From contig CABULH010000002.1 of the NCBI GenBank assembly GCA_902492455.1, positions 124,001 through 188,000 of the forward strand: a stretch of DNA of 64,000 nt, given 5' to 3'. Each line of letters opens with the position of its first letter. Positions within the stretch are counted from its first letter, which is position 1. The notes beneath the pieces were generated by a model. The model had not been told where the DNA came from, ran no database searches, and worked only from the letters and a program-made list of their open reading frames with translations. Below are positions 7,578 to 17,134 of this stretch, one piece after another. The DNA comes from an uncultured Oscillospiraceae bacterium. GTDB taxonomy: Bacteria; Bacillota; Clostridia; Oscillospirales; Acutalibacteraceae. A program made the translations under genes and the position numbers.

Positions 7578-10165
7578 GTGCGTCCGCAAGGACACCGATA
7601 GCGGCGTAAAAACCGCGGTGTCCGCGGGCTGTTAGGAATTCTGCTGTGGCATAGCAGCAACGAAAAAGTATCACCGGCCTTTTAAGGCCGCGTTGTCATC
7701 ACCCGATTTATCCGCAAGGGAAACTACGCGGGGAGTGTAGCATATCGGGAAAGCGATAAGTCGGCAAGAGCTATCCGAAGCCGCGACTGAATTGCAAGAT
7801 GAAAGGTCAGTTATGAGGATAAAAGCTAAACTGCTTGAATGACAGTCCAAGGGGTCATACTCGAGTCCCTGCCACACGATAGCTGAAGTGTCAGGCGGTA
7901 CAGGAGCTCCATAGAGTCCAGGTGGAAGCGTCCACGATACTTGTACCGACCAACCGCAATAAGCGGTAAAGGACGAACGTCATATTCGACAAGCTGACAA
8001 GCCATTCCTAACAGCCTAAACGGAGATTACCTAAACCGGAACGCCTCACGGGGCTATGCGTAATACCGCAAGGTGATAAATTCCAAGGATTAACCCCCAA
8101 GGAAGATGACGCTGAAAATCCGGCATGGTAACGGAGCCTCCATAGTAGTCCGAGAGCGATAATGGCGCTTACATGGCGAAGGGAGGCAGTTTGCTTATCA
8201 ATAACCGGAAAGGAACGGTGTGTGAGACACCATGAGAAATCCAATCGACGTATTGAACAGTCTGAAATCAAAAGCGCAAAACCCTGCCTATCATTATGAA
8301 CGCCTGTACCGCAATTTCTACAACAGCGAATTCTTTTTACAGGCGTATCAGAACATCTACGCCAAGCCCGGAAACATGACCGCAGGAGCGGACGGGCAGA
8401 CCGTAGATGGAATGGGTATGGAGCGTATCGGGAAAATCATCGCCAGCCTGAAAGACCACAGCTATCACCCGCAGCCGGCACGACGCACCTATATTCAGAA
8501 GAAGAACGGAAAATTACGCCCGCTGGGCATTCCGTCTACGGATGATAAACTGGTGCAGGAAGTCATGCGGATGATTTTAGAGGCCATCTATGAACCGACC
8601 TTTTCCAACCGTTCTCACGGCTTTCGTCCAAACCGAAGCTGTCACACCGCGCTCATGCAGCTGCAACGCAATTTCAGCGGGGTCAAATGGTTTATCGAAG
8701 GCGATATAACGTCGTTCTTTGACAACATCAACCATGCGATTCTCGTGAACATCCTGCGGCGGCGAATCCACGACGAGTATTTTATTTCTCTGATATGGAA
8801 GTTTCTGAAAACAGGATACTTAGAGGACTGGACGTATCATCGAACGTATTCCGGAACTCCCCAGGGCTCCATCATCAGCCCCATATTGTCAAATATTTAT
8901 CTGAACGAACTGGACAAATTTATGGAGCAGTACATGGAAGCCTACCGGAGCAAAGAAAATCGGGCGAAGTACGTCCCCTACTGGAAGCTGTACGAGCAGG
9001 CAAGATGGCTGAAAAAAGGCAAATACAAACCGGAGATATGGGCGGCCATGGACAAAGAAGCACGAAAAACCGCCTTACAGGAAATCCGTGAACTAACTGC
9101 GCAAAAGCTGAAACTGCCAACAAGAGACCCTATGGATAGCGAGTATAAACGCTTGCAGTACGTCCGGTATGCGGACGACTGGATTTGCGGCGTAATCGGT
9201 AGCAAGGCGGACGCGGAAAAGGTGAAATCCGATATTAAGAAATTTCTATCGGAAGAACTGAAGCTGGAATTGTCTGAGGAGAAAACATTGATTACCAACG
9301 CACACGACAAAGCGCATTTCTTAGGCTTTGATGTTTTCGCCAGCGATGACCAGCAAGCCATAACGGATATAAATGGGCATAAAGGGCGGTTCTACACAGG
9401 CCGAATCAAGCTGTATGTCCCACGGGATAAATGGCAGAAAAAACTGACGGACTACTCAGCCCTAAAAATCGCATATCAGGAGGGGCGGGAGAAGTTCATC
9501 CCAACCGAACGCACCTACCTTATCAACAGTGACGACCTTGAAATCCTAAACCAGTACAATGCGGAAATCAGGGGAATCTACAATTACTATCGTATTGCGG
9601 ATAACGTCAGCACGCTGGGCGACTTCTACTATGTGATGAAATTCAGCCTGTTTAAGACCTTCGCCGCCAAATACAAAACGCACATCAGCCGAATCCGCAG
9701 AAAGTACGGGTATAAACGCTTCGGCGTGAAATACCCAAGCAAAAGCGGAAGGGCAGTCGCATACCTGTATGACGAAGGTTTCAGGAAAAACAGAAGTGGA
9801 ATCAGCCGTCCAGATGTAGACATCATCCCGCAGGTACATAGGAATCTGAATAGTACCAGTCTCATTAGCCGTCTGAAAGCCGAACGGTGCGAATGGTGCG
9901 GTGCGGAAAACGTACCCATCGAAATGCACCATGTTCGCAAAATCAAGGACTTAAAAGGCAAAGCTGGCTGGGAAATTGTGATGATAGGCCGGAAACGCAA
10001 AACCATGGCGCTCTGCCATGCGTGTCATGACAAGCTGCACGCTGGTAAATTAGACTGAGAAGCAAATGGAAAGCCGGATACGCCGAGAGGTGTAAGTCCG
10101 GTTTGGAGGGGGGCGTTCGGAAACCTGTTGCAGTAATGTGACAAGGCGCCGAACACCCACCCTAC
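7578..10165 (+). mobile_element. Group II intron 1 (in the helicase gene)
   Basis: The 2588-nt intron begins GTGCGTCCGC and ends ACCCACCCTAC. The 5' ~650 nt is structured RNA (domains I-III), followed by the domain IV ORF (8232-10058). Domain V is at 10071-10104 (AAGCCGGATAC...GTAAGTCCGGTTT) with a domain VI hairpin after it. It is in the sense strand of the helicase and removal restores the frame. Compared with introns 2 and 3, the outer pair of domain V is A-T instead of G-C, a compensatory change that supports a working ribozyme. Confidence 0.93.
8232..10058 (+). CDS. ltrA: Group II intron reverse transcriptase/maturase with HNH domain
   Basis: A 608-aa intron-encoded protein. The RT fingers/palm include the RT0-RT4 blocks (KLRPLGIPSTDDKLVQE, GFRPNRSCHTAL, GDITSFFDNI) and the catalytic YADD in VRYADDWICG. 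A maturase X domain lies around 400-500. The C-terminal HNH endonuclease has the C-C pair CEWCGAE, the HH of EMHHVRK, and CHACHDKLH. All key residues are intact, so the intron should be able to splice and retrohome. Confidence 0.95.
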   Translation: MRNPIDVLNSLKSKAQNPAYHYERLYRNFYNSEFFLQAYQNIYAKPGNMTAGADGQTVDGMGMERIGKIIASLKDHSYHPQPARRTYIQKKNGKLRPLGIPSTDDKLVQEVMRMILEAIYEPTFSNRSHGFRPNRSCHTALMQLQRNFSGVKWFIEGDITSFFDNINHAILVNILRRRIHDEYFISLIWKFLKTGYLEDWTYHRTYSGTPQGSIISPILSNIYLNELDKFMEQYMEAYRSKENRAKYVPYWKLYEQARWLKKGKYKPEIWAAMDKEARKTALQEIRELTAQKLKLPTRDPMDSEYKRLQYVRYADDWICGVIGSKADAEKVKSDIKKFLSEELKLELSEEKTLITNAHDKAHFLGFDVFASDDQQAITDINGHKGRFYTGRIKLYVPRDKWQKKLTDYSALKIAYQEGREKFIPTERTYLINSDDLEILNQYNAEIRGIYNYYRIADNVSTLGDFYYVMKFSLFKTFAAKYKTHISRIRRKYGYKRFGVKYPSKSGRAVAYLYDEGFRKNRSGISRPDVDIIPQVHRNLNSTSLISRLKAERCEWCGAENVPIEMHHVRKIKDLKGKAGWEIVMIGRKRKTMALCHACHDKLHAGKLD

Positions 10166-10683
10166 TCGATTTGAACGCTTTTACCACCCTGATATTCTAC
10201 AACATCGCCTTCAACCTCTATGTGTTCCGGCAGGCGTCCCGCCGAAGCTGGCGGATCAACCAGACAGCGCCCAAGGTGGAGATCTATATGCTCTACTATG
10301 CCGACACCATGCAGCACAAGGCGCTCCGCCTGATGGCGTCCAAACTGTCGGCGGCCACCGTTATCGAGGGACAGATTACGGACGAGGGACTGGCGGCCAT
10401 GTCCGACTGCCAGGATCTCACCACCCAACTTGCCAAGGAACTGATGCGCGGCCTGAAGGACGACGTGGAGGATCTGGCGGCGAGCTTCAAGAAAATGGCG
10501 ATCATCGGGAACCGTCCGAAACCGGCCGTAGCCGAAAAACCGTCTGCTCCGGCAGAACCAGAGAAACAGTTGCTGCCAGTACAGCAGCCAATTTTGCTTC
10601 CTGTACCGCCCTGTTCAGAAACAAAACACGCCGGAGCGAAAGACACAGGCCAGGTCAGTATTTTTGACCTGCTGGCTTCATGA
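10166..10683 (+). CDS. SNF2-like helicase, exon 2
   Basis: C-terminal 172 codons of the helicase begun at 5081. It contains the helicase C-terminal motifs VI region (LIFYNIAFNLYVFRQASRRS, R-rich arginine finger block). A Pro/Ala-rich linker follows, ending in VSIFDLLAS, a hydrophobic tail. The first two bases complete the Leu codon left open by exon 1. The in-frame start codon upstream lies inside intron domain VI and is not a real start. Confidence 0.87.
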
Positions 10684-10723
10684 AACGCAGAATTTTTAAA
10701 TCAACCATACGAGGAGGTCAACT

Positions 10724-11161
10724 ATGATTAAGAAACAACTTGGCGAGACATTCCAGTGCGAAAATATCCTGTACAGCATCGGGGACTGGATGCAATGCTC
10801 CGAAGGTTCGGACTATGCCGGATTGTCCGGAGTCATTGTGGAAATCCGGGACGGAGAGGATCGGGAAACCGACAACCCAGCGCCGGACATATACTGCCGT
10901 TTACAAATGCCAAGAGATGCCGGGCTCGTGCAAAGGCTGGAAGCAAGATTTTCCGACTTATACGGGAAAACGGTAAAAATCACAGAGATTCCGCTGGATC
11001 GCGTTATCCTGCAGCCCGATGAACTGAAAGACATCAGCGGCGAGCCGGACTGTTATTCCCCGGAAACAGATGATCCTCATCCTTTGTGCGTGGGAAACGG
11101 CGGACTCCTGTGTGAACAATGCTGCCTGTACAAAGATCTGGATTACAACCGTTATGAATGA
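10724..11161 (+). CDS. Hypothetical ICE protein
   Basis: A 145-aa acidic protein with a good Shine-Dalgarno (GAGGAGG) nine bases before ATG. The N-terminal ~100 residues look like a compact beta-rich domain (LSGVIVEIRDGED, DIYCRLQMP). The C-terminus is Cys-rich (GNGGLLCEQCCLY), perhaps metal-binding. I do not recognise the family. It sits between the helicase and the clamp homologue and is co-transcribed with both. Confidence 0.7.
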   Translation: MIKKQLGETFQCENILYSIGDWMQCSEGSDYAGLSGVIVEIRDGEDRETDNPAPDIYCRLQMPRDAGLVQRLEARFSDLYGKTVKITEIPLDRVILQPDELKDISGEPDCYSPETDDPHPLCVGNGGLLCEQCCLYKDLDYNRYE

Positions 11162-11172
11162 GGGGGCTTCAT

Positions 11173-12357
11173 ATGCAATTCACAGCCAACCGTCTTCTAC
11201 TGCTGGAAGCTGTAAAAACGGTTCTGAAGGTCGTCCGGCCCAACAGGGATATCCCGGAAATTGCCGGGGTTCTCATCGAAGCGGATGCATCCGCCGGTCT
11301 GTTGACCGTTACAGGCACCGACATCCGCACTCATATTCAGCGGCGGATTCGGAAGGAACAGGTAGAGGAAAGCGGCAGCATCATCCTTACGCCGCTAATC
11401 GCCAAAGTTCTGGACAATCTCGCCGGGAATACGGTATCGTTTCACAGCGACAAAGGGGCCGTGCTGATCCATTCCGAAAGCGCTTCTTTTTCACTCCCGT
11501 TTCTGCAAGCTAAAGCGTTCCCACGGCTGCAAATCCCCTTCCCGGAGGATACCATCCGGGTGCAGGGGCTCAACGACCTTTTCCACAAAACCATGTTTGC
11601 CGCCGACGGTAAAACAACCGATCCGGCCAAAGTATCCCTGCAATATGTGCGGCTCTCTTTCGCGGACGGCCTGACGACGGCGGAGGCCACCAATGGCCTG
11701 TCGGTCGCATTAGCCACTTCTCCGCACTGTGCGGACGGCAATCTGGAATTGCTTCTCCACGAAAAGGCCGTTCGGATCTTATCCTCCATCGTCAACTCTT
11801 CTGATGAGCTGTTTGTGGGGATTTCCGGCAAGTATGCGGTATTCATGAAGGAGAATCTGTTTTTCTCCAGCATGATGTTCGCTGGGAAATACCTGGCGGG
11901 CAGCCGGATACTGGAGCGTGTTCAGCCGGCTTATCAGGCGATGACCGACGCCGGGAGCCTAACGGATCAGATACAAAACGTATCGGCTTTGTTTTTGGAA
12001 GGCGATGATCCTTGTGTCGATCTGTACATCGAGTCCGACAATATTACTTTGCGTGCTGAAACTGCAAGCGGCCATTCCTCTTCCGCTATCAAAGCGGCGG
12101 ATACGACTCCCACGCCGAAAGACGGATTCCATTTCGACTGTCGGCTGCTGCTGAGTTGTCTGCGGAACACATCCGGCCCCTTGCGCCTTTTGCTCGACGA
12201 AAACGGGCTTCTAATCCTGGAGGCCAACCAATGCCGTTATTTCGTATGCCCCCGCGGACCTGTCAGAATTGTGAAAAAGGAGGTTGAGAAAGCAGCAAAG
12301 ACGCCGAGAGCAAAGAAATCGAAAAACAAAACCCAAACCACCACTAAAGCGGCATAA
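11173..12357 (+). CDS. dnaN-like: DNA polymerase III beta subunit (sliding clamp) homologue
   Basis: A 394-aa protein with the three-repeat beta-clamp layout. Repeat 1 starts MQFTANRLLLLEAVKTV and contains IAGVLIEA; repeat 2 is around 120-240; repeat 3 ends NQCRYFVCPRGP where chromosomal clamps have the YxxMPM(R/V)L tail. The C-terminus carries an extra Lys-rich extension of ~35 residues not found in chromosomal DnaN. Start 11173 was chosen over 11158 because GAGGGGG lies six bases before it. It probably acts as an element-specific clamp on ICE DNA. Confidence 0.78.
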   Translation: MQFTANRLLLLEAVKTVLKVVRPNRDIPEIAGVLIEADASAGLLTVTGTDIRTHIQRRIRKEQVEESGSIILTPLIAKVLDNLAGNTVSFHSDKGAVLIHSESASFSLPFLQAKAFPRLQIPFPEDTIRVQGLNDLFHKTMFAADGKTTDPAKVSLQYVRLSFADGLTTAEATNGLSVALATSPHCADGNLELLLHEKAVRILSSIVNSSDELFVGISGKYAVFMKENLFFSSMMFAGKYLAGSRILERVQPAYQAMTDAGSLTDQIQNVSALFLEGDDPCVDLYIESDNITLRAETASGHSSSAIKAADTTPTPKDGFHFDCRLLLSCLRNTSGPLRLLLDENGLLILEANQCRYFVCPRGPVRIVKKEVEKAAKTPRAKKSKNKTQTTTKAA

Positions 12358-12370
12358 GGAGGCCAACTAT

Positions 12371-12655
12371 ATGCAGTTCGAACTTGGACGGCTGACAGCG
12401 ACATATGGGATATCGGCAGCAATGGAAGATGACACAGCATTCCAGCGCTTCGTAGCGACCTCGCTCAATCGGTATCAGCCGTGCGACTGGGGCGAACTCT
12501 CCGCAAGGGATTGTGAAGCCAACAATGCGGCTGTAGCCAATGGTGAGAACAGGATCTTTGCCGCATATGTCAGCAAAGAATTGCAAAAGAAAATCTGGAT
12601 TATAACAGAGGCCGACAGAAGCTATACCACCGTGATGTTGCCACAGGAATATTAA
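12371..12655 (+). CDS. Small ICE protein, family shared with 25745-26074
   Basis: A 94-aa protein with AAGGAGG before the ATG. The C-terminal two thirds has CDWGELSARDCEANNAAV, then GENRIFAAY and IITEADRSYTTVMLPQEY. The same pattern (GDWGDLPPSDWWYNNMA, ISSRY, IETDMTNKQTRILLED) occurs in the protein at 25745-26074, so the two are paralogues. The function is unknown; the size suggests a plasmid or ICE accessory factor. Confidence 0.72.
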   Translation: MQFELGRLTATYGISAAMEDDTAFQRFVATSLNRYQPCDWGELSARDCEANNAAVANGENRIFAAYVSKELQKKIWIITEADRSYTTVMLPQEY

Positions 12656-12679
12656 ATCCAAATTCTATGAGGTGAAGTT

Positions 12680-13181
12680 ATGCTCAACGACAAGATGAAC
12701 GCCCTGATTGAAGAGGTGTGCGGTGAACTGGCCGAACGTGAAGAGCTGGTACATACCATCGCCCTGACCCTGCTCACCGGGAAGAACCTGTTTGTACTCG
12801 GCGAACCCGGCCAGGCAAAATCCCAGGCCATCGACCTGTTCCGCTCCCATATCACGGGCGCCAAGCAATTTGACATCCTCATGAGCAAGGGGACGGATCA
12901 GGAGCAGCTTTTCGGGAGATTGGATTTAGCCAGCATCATCCCGGGCCATGTTTCCCACGCCGTCCTCAACAACGATCCCCGCTATGCACAGATGCGCAAG
13001 CGGCTGGCCGAGCTGATGAGCAGCGCCCAGGACGACCGTGGATTTGCCGAGATAGGCGAGCTGCACGGCCGGATGAACCGCTATAAAGCGGCGCTGGCGT
13101 TACAGCACGAGGGCATGCCGGAAATGGTGACTGCAAACAAGATACCGGAAAGCCACGTCTGTTTTCTCGACGAAATCTTCA
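12680..13181 (+). CDS. MoxR-type AAA+ ATPase, exon 1 (split by group II intron)
   Basis: First 167 codons of a 332-aa protein completed at 15658-16154. Walker A is GEPGQAKS (41-48). Walker B is CFLDEIF with D164 and E165. The exon ends one base into the next codon. Joined to exon 2 it reads FLDEIFKANDGVLNSLL, the conserved MoxR/RavA Walker B to sensor region. It probably works as a chaperone-like ATPase with the VWA protein at 17135, as in RavA-ViaA pairs. Confidence 0.9.
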
Positions 13182-15657
13182 GTGCGCCCGTAATGGTGAG
13201 ACAATAAATCTGCTTTGGCAAGCAGTAGGCAAGATGCCTTTGCCTATCATCAGCCGACTTACCTTGAGGGGAAACTCATATGGGGAACATAGCATGTCGG
13301 AAAAACCATAAGTTGACCAGTCACCCGGTCACGACTGAATGGTTGGATGAAACGGTGGATATGAGGATGAAATCCTGATTGATTGAACGACAGTCCAAGC
13401 AGTCCCACTCGTGTCTATAGCGGAAGGTGACTATAGCCGCTATACCGCAAAAGGTACTTTTCACTTGAAGAGAAGAGTACCCAAGGTTTGTTTTGCGGTG
13501 CGCCGCCATCGGCGGAAAAGGACGGAAATCGCATCCGACAATCCACCATGCCAAGTTATTGCCTTACTAAACGGGGATTGCCTAACCCGGAACGCCCGTA
13601 AGGGCTATGTGCTTAGGCACTGAATATCCGGTATGGCAACGGAGCCTCCATAGTAGTCTGAGGACGGGAAAGCCGTCCACATGGCGAAGGGAGGCAGCTT
13701 ACAACCTCAGTCAAATATTGAGAAGGTGTGTGAGACACTATGAGAAATCCAGTAAATGTGCTGAACAGTCTATCCATGCACAGTAAAGAACTTTCCTATC
13801 AGTATGAGCGCATTTATCGACTGCTCTATAATCCTGAAATGTACTATGTAGCCTATCAGAAAATCTATACCAAGCAGGGTAACATGACAAAAGGGGCGGA
13901 TAACCGTACTATTGACGGAATGTCCCTGAAGCGTATCGATAATCTAATTGCCAGCTTGAAATCTGAAAGTTATCACCCGGCTCCGGCCCGCAGAAAATAC
14001 ATTCCTAAAAAGAATGGGAAAAAGCGGCCTTTAGGCATTCCATCATTCGATGACAAACTTCTGCAAGAGGTTATCCGGATGATATTGGAAAGCATATACG
14101 AAGGCCATTTTGAAGAAACTTCTCACGGGTTTAGGCCAAACCGAAGCTGTCATACAGCCCTTGCCTGCATACAAAAATACTACACTGGATGCAAATGGTT
14201 TATCGAGGGAGACATCGAAGCATTTTTTGATATGATTAACCACGATGTACTTATAAACATTCTGGCTGAGCGTATTAATGATGCCCGTTTTCTAAGATTG
14301 ATCCGGAAGTTCCTAAATGCAGGATATATGGAAGAATGGCAGTTCCACAAGACTTACAGCGGTACGCCACAAGGGGGGATCATCAGCCCCATCTTAGCAA
14401 ATGTCTATCTTGATAAGCTGGATAAGTACATGAAGGAATATGCCGAGAAATTTAGTATCGGTGTGCGCAGAGCTCATAACCCTAAATACACAGAGACACA
14501 ACATACGCTCAGAAAATGGGAATATCGCCTCAAAAGGGCTGACACAACAGAAAAACGACAGGAAATCCTTAACCATATAAAGGAAATCGAACAGCAACGA
14601 CGTACCATTCATAGTAAAGTAGATATGGATGAAAACTTCAAGCGTCTTCGCTATGAACGCTATGCTGACGACTTCCTGATCGGTGTCATTGGAAGTAAAG
14701 AGGATTGCAGGAAAATCAAACAAGACCTCAAAAACTTCCTATCAGATAAACTGAGGTTAAACCTTTCGGATGAAAAGACTTTAATTACCCATGCAGCCTC
14801 CCCCGCACATTTTCTTGGGTATGAAATCTCAGTCAGATACTCGCAGTTACCCATGCCCGGAAGGAATCATGCCCCAACCCGCTATAACAACGGCAAAATC
14901 GTTCTCAAAATCCCGACAGAAAAAATCAGAGATAAACTGCTGGAATATGATGCGATGAAAATTGTCGTTCACAATGGGAAAGAGGTATGGAAACCGCAGG
15001 CAAGAGCATATCTGAGAAACAATGACGATTTGGAAATCCTATCACGCTACAATGCGGAAATCAGAGGCTTCTACAATTACTACGCACTTGCTCTTAATAG
15101 CGGTATCATTAACAACCTCAAATACGTGATGCAGTACAGTATGCTCAAAACCTTTGCAACGAAATATCGAACTTCTAAAAGCGCAATTATTAAACGCATG
15201 AGAATTGACAAGGGTCTGGGAGTAAGATATACGGACAGCAGAGGACGAGAGCATATCACCTTGTTTTACAATGAGGGATTCAAGCGAAAAAAGATTATTG
15301 CTGAAGATTGCGACTTGATTCCCCAAACAATCGTGTATAGTGGACGAGCCAGTCTTATAGAACGGCTCAAAGCTGTAAAATGCGAACTTTGTGGAAAGGA
15401 AAACACACCTATACAAATGCATCACGTGCGCAAACTCAAAAACTTAAAGGGCAAAGAACCGTGGGAACAGTTTATGATTTCCCGTAAGCGCAAAACTCTT
15501 GCTGTGTGTGAAGAATGCCATCGCAAAATCCACGGCAACAAAATGGACTGATTGTAAGTGGAGAGCCGGATACATCGAGAGGTGTAAGTCCGGTTCGGGG
15601 GCGAGCGCCCGGAAACCTGCCATAGTAATATGGTAAGGCGCTGGACGCTTAGCCTAC
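13182..15657 (+). mobile_element. Group II intron 2 (in the MoxR gene)
   Basis: The 2476-nt intron begins GTGCGCCCGT and ends GCTTAGCCTAC. It carries the RT ORF in domain IV. Domain V is at 15563-15596 (GAGCCGGATAC...GTAAGTCCGGTTC). It lies in the sense strand between codons for F167 and K168 of the ATPase, right at Walker B. Removal gives 999 bases, an intact frame. Confidence 0.93.
13740..15551 (+). CDS. ltrA: Group II intron reverse transcriptase/maturase with HNH domain
   Basis: A 603-aa homologue of the intron 1 and intron 3 proteins. It has RT blocks RPLGIPSFDDKLLQEV, GFRPNRSCHTAL and GDIEAFFDMI, catalytic YADD (ERYADDFLIG), a maturase X domain, and a C-terminal HNH (CELCGKE, MHHVRK, CEECHRKIH). 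It is more AT-rich and more diverged than the other two, which suggests an independent arrival. It is intact. Confidence 0.95.
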   Translation: MRNPVNVLNSLSMHSKELSYQYERIYRLLYNPEMYYVAYQKIYTKQGNMTKGADNRTIDGMSLKRIDNLIASLKSESYHPAPARRKYIPKKNGKKRPLGIPSFDDKLLQEVIRMILESIYEGHFEETSHGFRPNRSCHTALACIQKYYTGCKWFIEGDIEAFFDMINHDVLINILAERINDARFLRLIRKFLNAGYMEEWQFHKTYSGTPQGGIISPILANVYLDKLDKYMKEYAEKFSIGVRRAHNPKYTETQHTLRKWEYRLKRADTTEKRQEILNHIKEIEQQRRTIHSKVDMDENFKRLRYERYADDFLIGVIGSKEDCRKIKQDLKNFLSDKLRLNLSDEKTLITHAASPAHFLGYEISVRYSQLPMPGRNHAPTRYNNGKIVLKIPTEKIRDKLLEYDAMKIVVHNGKEVWKPQARAYLRNNDDLEILSRYNAEIRGFYNYYALALNSGIINNLKYVMQYSMLKTFATKYRTSKSAIIKRMRIDKGLGVRYTDSRGREHITLFYNEGFKRKKIIAEDCDLIPQTIVYSGRASLIERLKAVKCELCGKENTPIQMHHVRKLKNLKGKEPWEQFMISRKRKTLAVCEECHRKIHGNKMD

Positions 15658-16154
15658 AGGCCAACGACGGAGTGCTCAACAGCCTGCTGAAAGCCCTGAA
15701 CGAGCACACCTATACCAACGAAGGCATTTCCGTGTCTATTCCCGTCATCAGCTTTTTCGCCGCATCCAACGAAATCCCCAACTTCCACACCCCGGAGGAA
15801 AAATCGCTGCGGGCGCTGTACGACCGCTTTGATTTCAAGGTGAACACCCGGTATGTTGAGGACAAGGCCAACCGCATGAGGATCCTTGCCATGAAACAGG
15901 ATCCGGCAAATTTCGTGCCGGACGGTTTGCAACGGATCTCCGAAAAGGAAATATCGTTGGATGAATTATACCAAATGCAGGAAGAGGTCAGGGCGGTGAA
16001 GATTCCGGACAACATCAACGAACTCGCCGACAATATCCTGTGTGAACTGCGCCGTAAGGAAATCTCCGTTACGGATCGCAAATACTTCAACTTTAGCCTT
16101 GTCGTGCAGGCGGAAGCCTGGCTGGCCGGGATACCGTCCGGCCGCAGGATATGA
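15658..16154 (+). CDS. MoxR-type AAA+ ATPase, exon 2
   Basis: C-terminal half of the ATPase begun at 12680. It supplies ANDGVLNSLLKALNEH, sensor 1 (FFAASNEIP), the arginine finger region (LRALYDRFDF) and the lid domain. The apparent start codon in this frame lies inside intron domain VI. Its stop overlaps the next gene (ATGA at 16151). Confidence 0.88.
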
Positions 16155-16528
16155 AAGCCCTCGTCAACTACCTGTGGGATAAGCCGGAAGACCGGGAGAT
16201 TGTTCAGGAGACGATCATCCGCCTGACCGAAAACCCGCTGGGAGACAAGCTGGACGAGCTGCTGGCCCGAGCCTACCAGTATCGGGACGAATTTGACAGC
16301 GCCGACAATTTTGGCTTGGCCTTAATCACCCTGCGCAATGGCCTGTTGGCGGTTTACAACGAGGCCGAGCAGATGAAGTCCGGTCTGGCTGAAGCTGATC
16401 CTGCCCATTCCGCTGTGGAAGGTATGATCGCCACGCTGGAGGGCATCAGCCGCGAAGCACACGCCAAGACCGCCTTTACCTATCTGCCGCTGCCGGAGCT
16501 GAAAGCCTACAAGCAGATGAGCGCCTGA
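16151..16528 (+). CDS. Hypothetical protein coupled to MoxR ATPase
   Basis: A 125-aa, mostly helical acidic protein translationally coupled by a 4-base overlap to the ATPase. There are no recognisable catalytic motifs. Its placement between the AAA ATPase and the SSB/VWA genes suggests an adaptor or a detached C-terminal domain of the ATPase. The family is not recognised. Confidence 0.68.
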   Translation: MKALVNYLWDKPEDREIVQETIIRLTENPLGDKLDELLARAYQYRDEFDSADNFGLALITLRNGLLAVYNEAEQMKSGLAEADPAHSAVEGMIATLEGISREAHAKTAFTYLPLPELKAYKQMSA

Positions 16529-16569
16529 CTTTTAGAAATCCAAAATATGAACGAAAGAGGTAAAAAGCT

Positions 16570-17040
16570 ATGCTGAACAGAATTACCATGACCGGAAGAA
16601 TGACCCGCGATCCTGAACTGCGTACCACCCAGAGCAACATATCCGTCACCAGCTTCTCCATCGCCAATCAGCGCAACTACAAAAACGGAAACGGAGAACG
16701 GGATACCGATTTTTTTGACGTAGTGGCCTGGCGGGCCACGGCGGAATTTGTCACCAAATACTTTGTGAAAGGCTCCCTTGTCACGGTGGACGGGCGGCTG
16801 GAAACCCGCAAATTCACAGACAAGGAGGGCAACAAGCGCACAGTGGTGGAAATCATCGCGGATAACGTGTTTTTCGGCGATAGCAAGAACGAGCAGCAGA
16901 AAACCGCCTCGGGTCCTGCTGAAGCGGCTGCGCCGGGCTTTGAACCGGATTTTTCGACGCCTGCGGTTGGCGGGGCTAACGATTTTGAGGAGATCATCGA
17001 CAACAGCGATTTCGACGGGTTCCCGCCTTTCCCCGGCTGA
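16570..17040 (+). CDS. ssb: Single-stranded DNA-binding protein
   Basis: A 156-aa SSB with an N-terminal OB fold (MLNRITMTGRMTRDPELR, then DFFDVVAWRATAEFVTKYF, then VTVDGRLETRKF). A disordered linker follows, with an acidic C-terminal tip ending DFDGFPPFPG that resembles the SSB protein-interaction tail. It coats ICE single-stranded DNA in replication, transfer or recombination. GAAAGAGG precedes the ATG. Confidence 0.95.
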   Translation: MLNRITMTGRMTRDPELRTTQSNISVTSFSIANQRNYKNGNGERDTDFFDVVAWRATAEFVTKYFVKGSLVTVDGRLETRKFTDKEGNKRTVVEIIADNVFFGDSKNEQQKTASGPAEAAAPGFEPDFSTPAVGGANDFEEIIDNSDFDGFPPFPG

Positions 17041-17134
17041 CGAATGACCGCGGCTCCCGGACAGGTACGCGCCTGTCCGGGAAGACCGCCCCTTTATCAA
17101 CATGATATCGACCGACTGTATGGAGGAATGTCTC

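Noticed and set aside
8008..8271. ORFs inside the 5' part of the introns (also 7671-7877 and 13411-13623)
   Set aside because: These lie in structured intron RNA domains I-III and are not conserved between the three introns.
10138..10165. Start codon for the ORF after intron 1
   Set aside because: It lies in intron domain VI; the downstream frame is the helicase second exon, not a separate gene.
15630..15657. Start codon for the ORF after intron 2
   Set aside because: It lies in the intron 3' end; the frame belongs to the MoxR ATPase exon 2.
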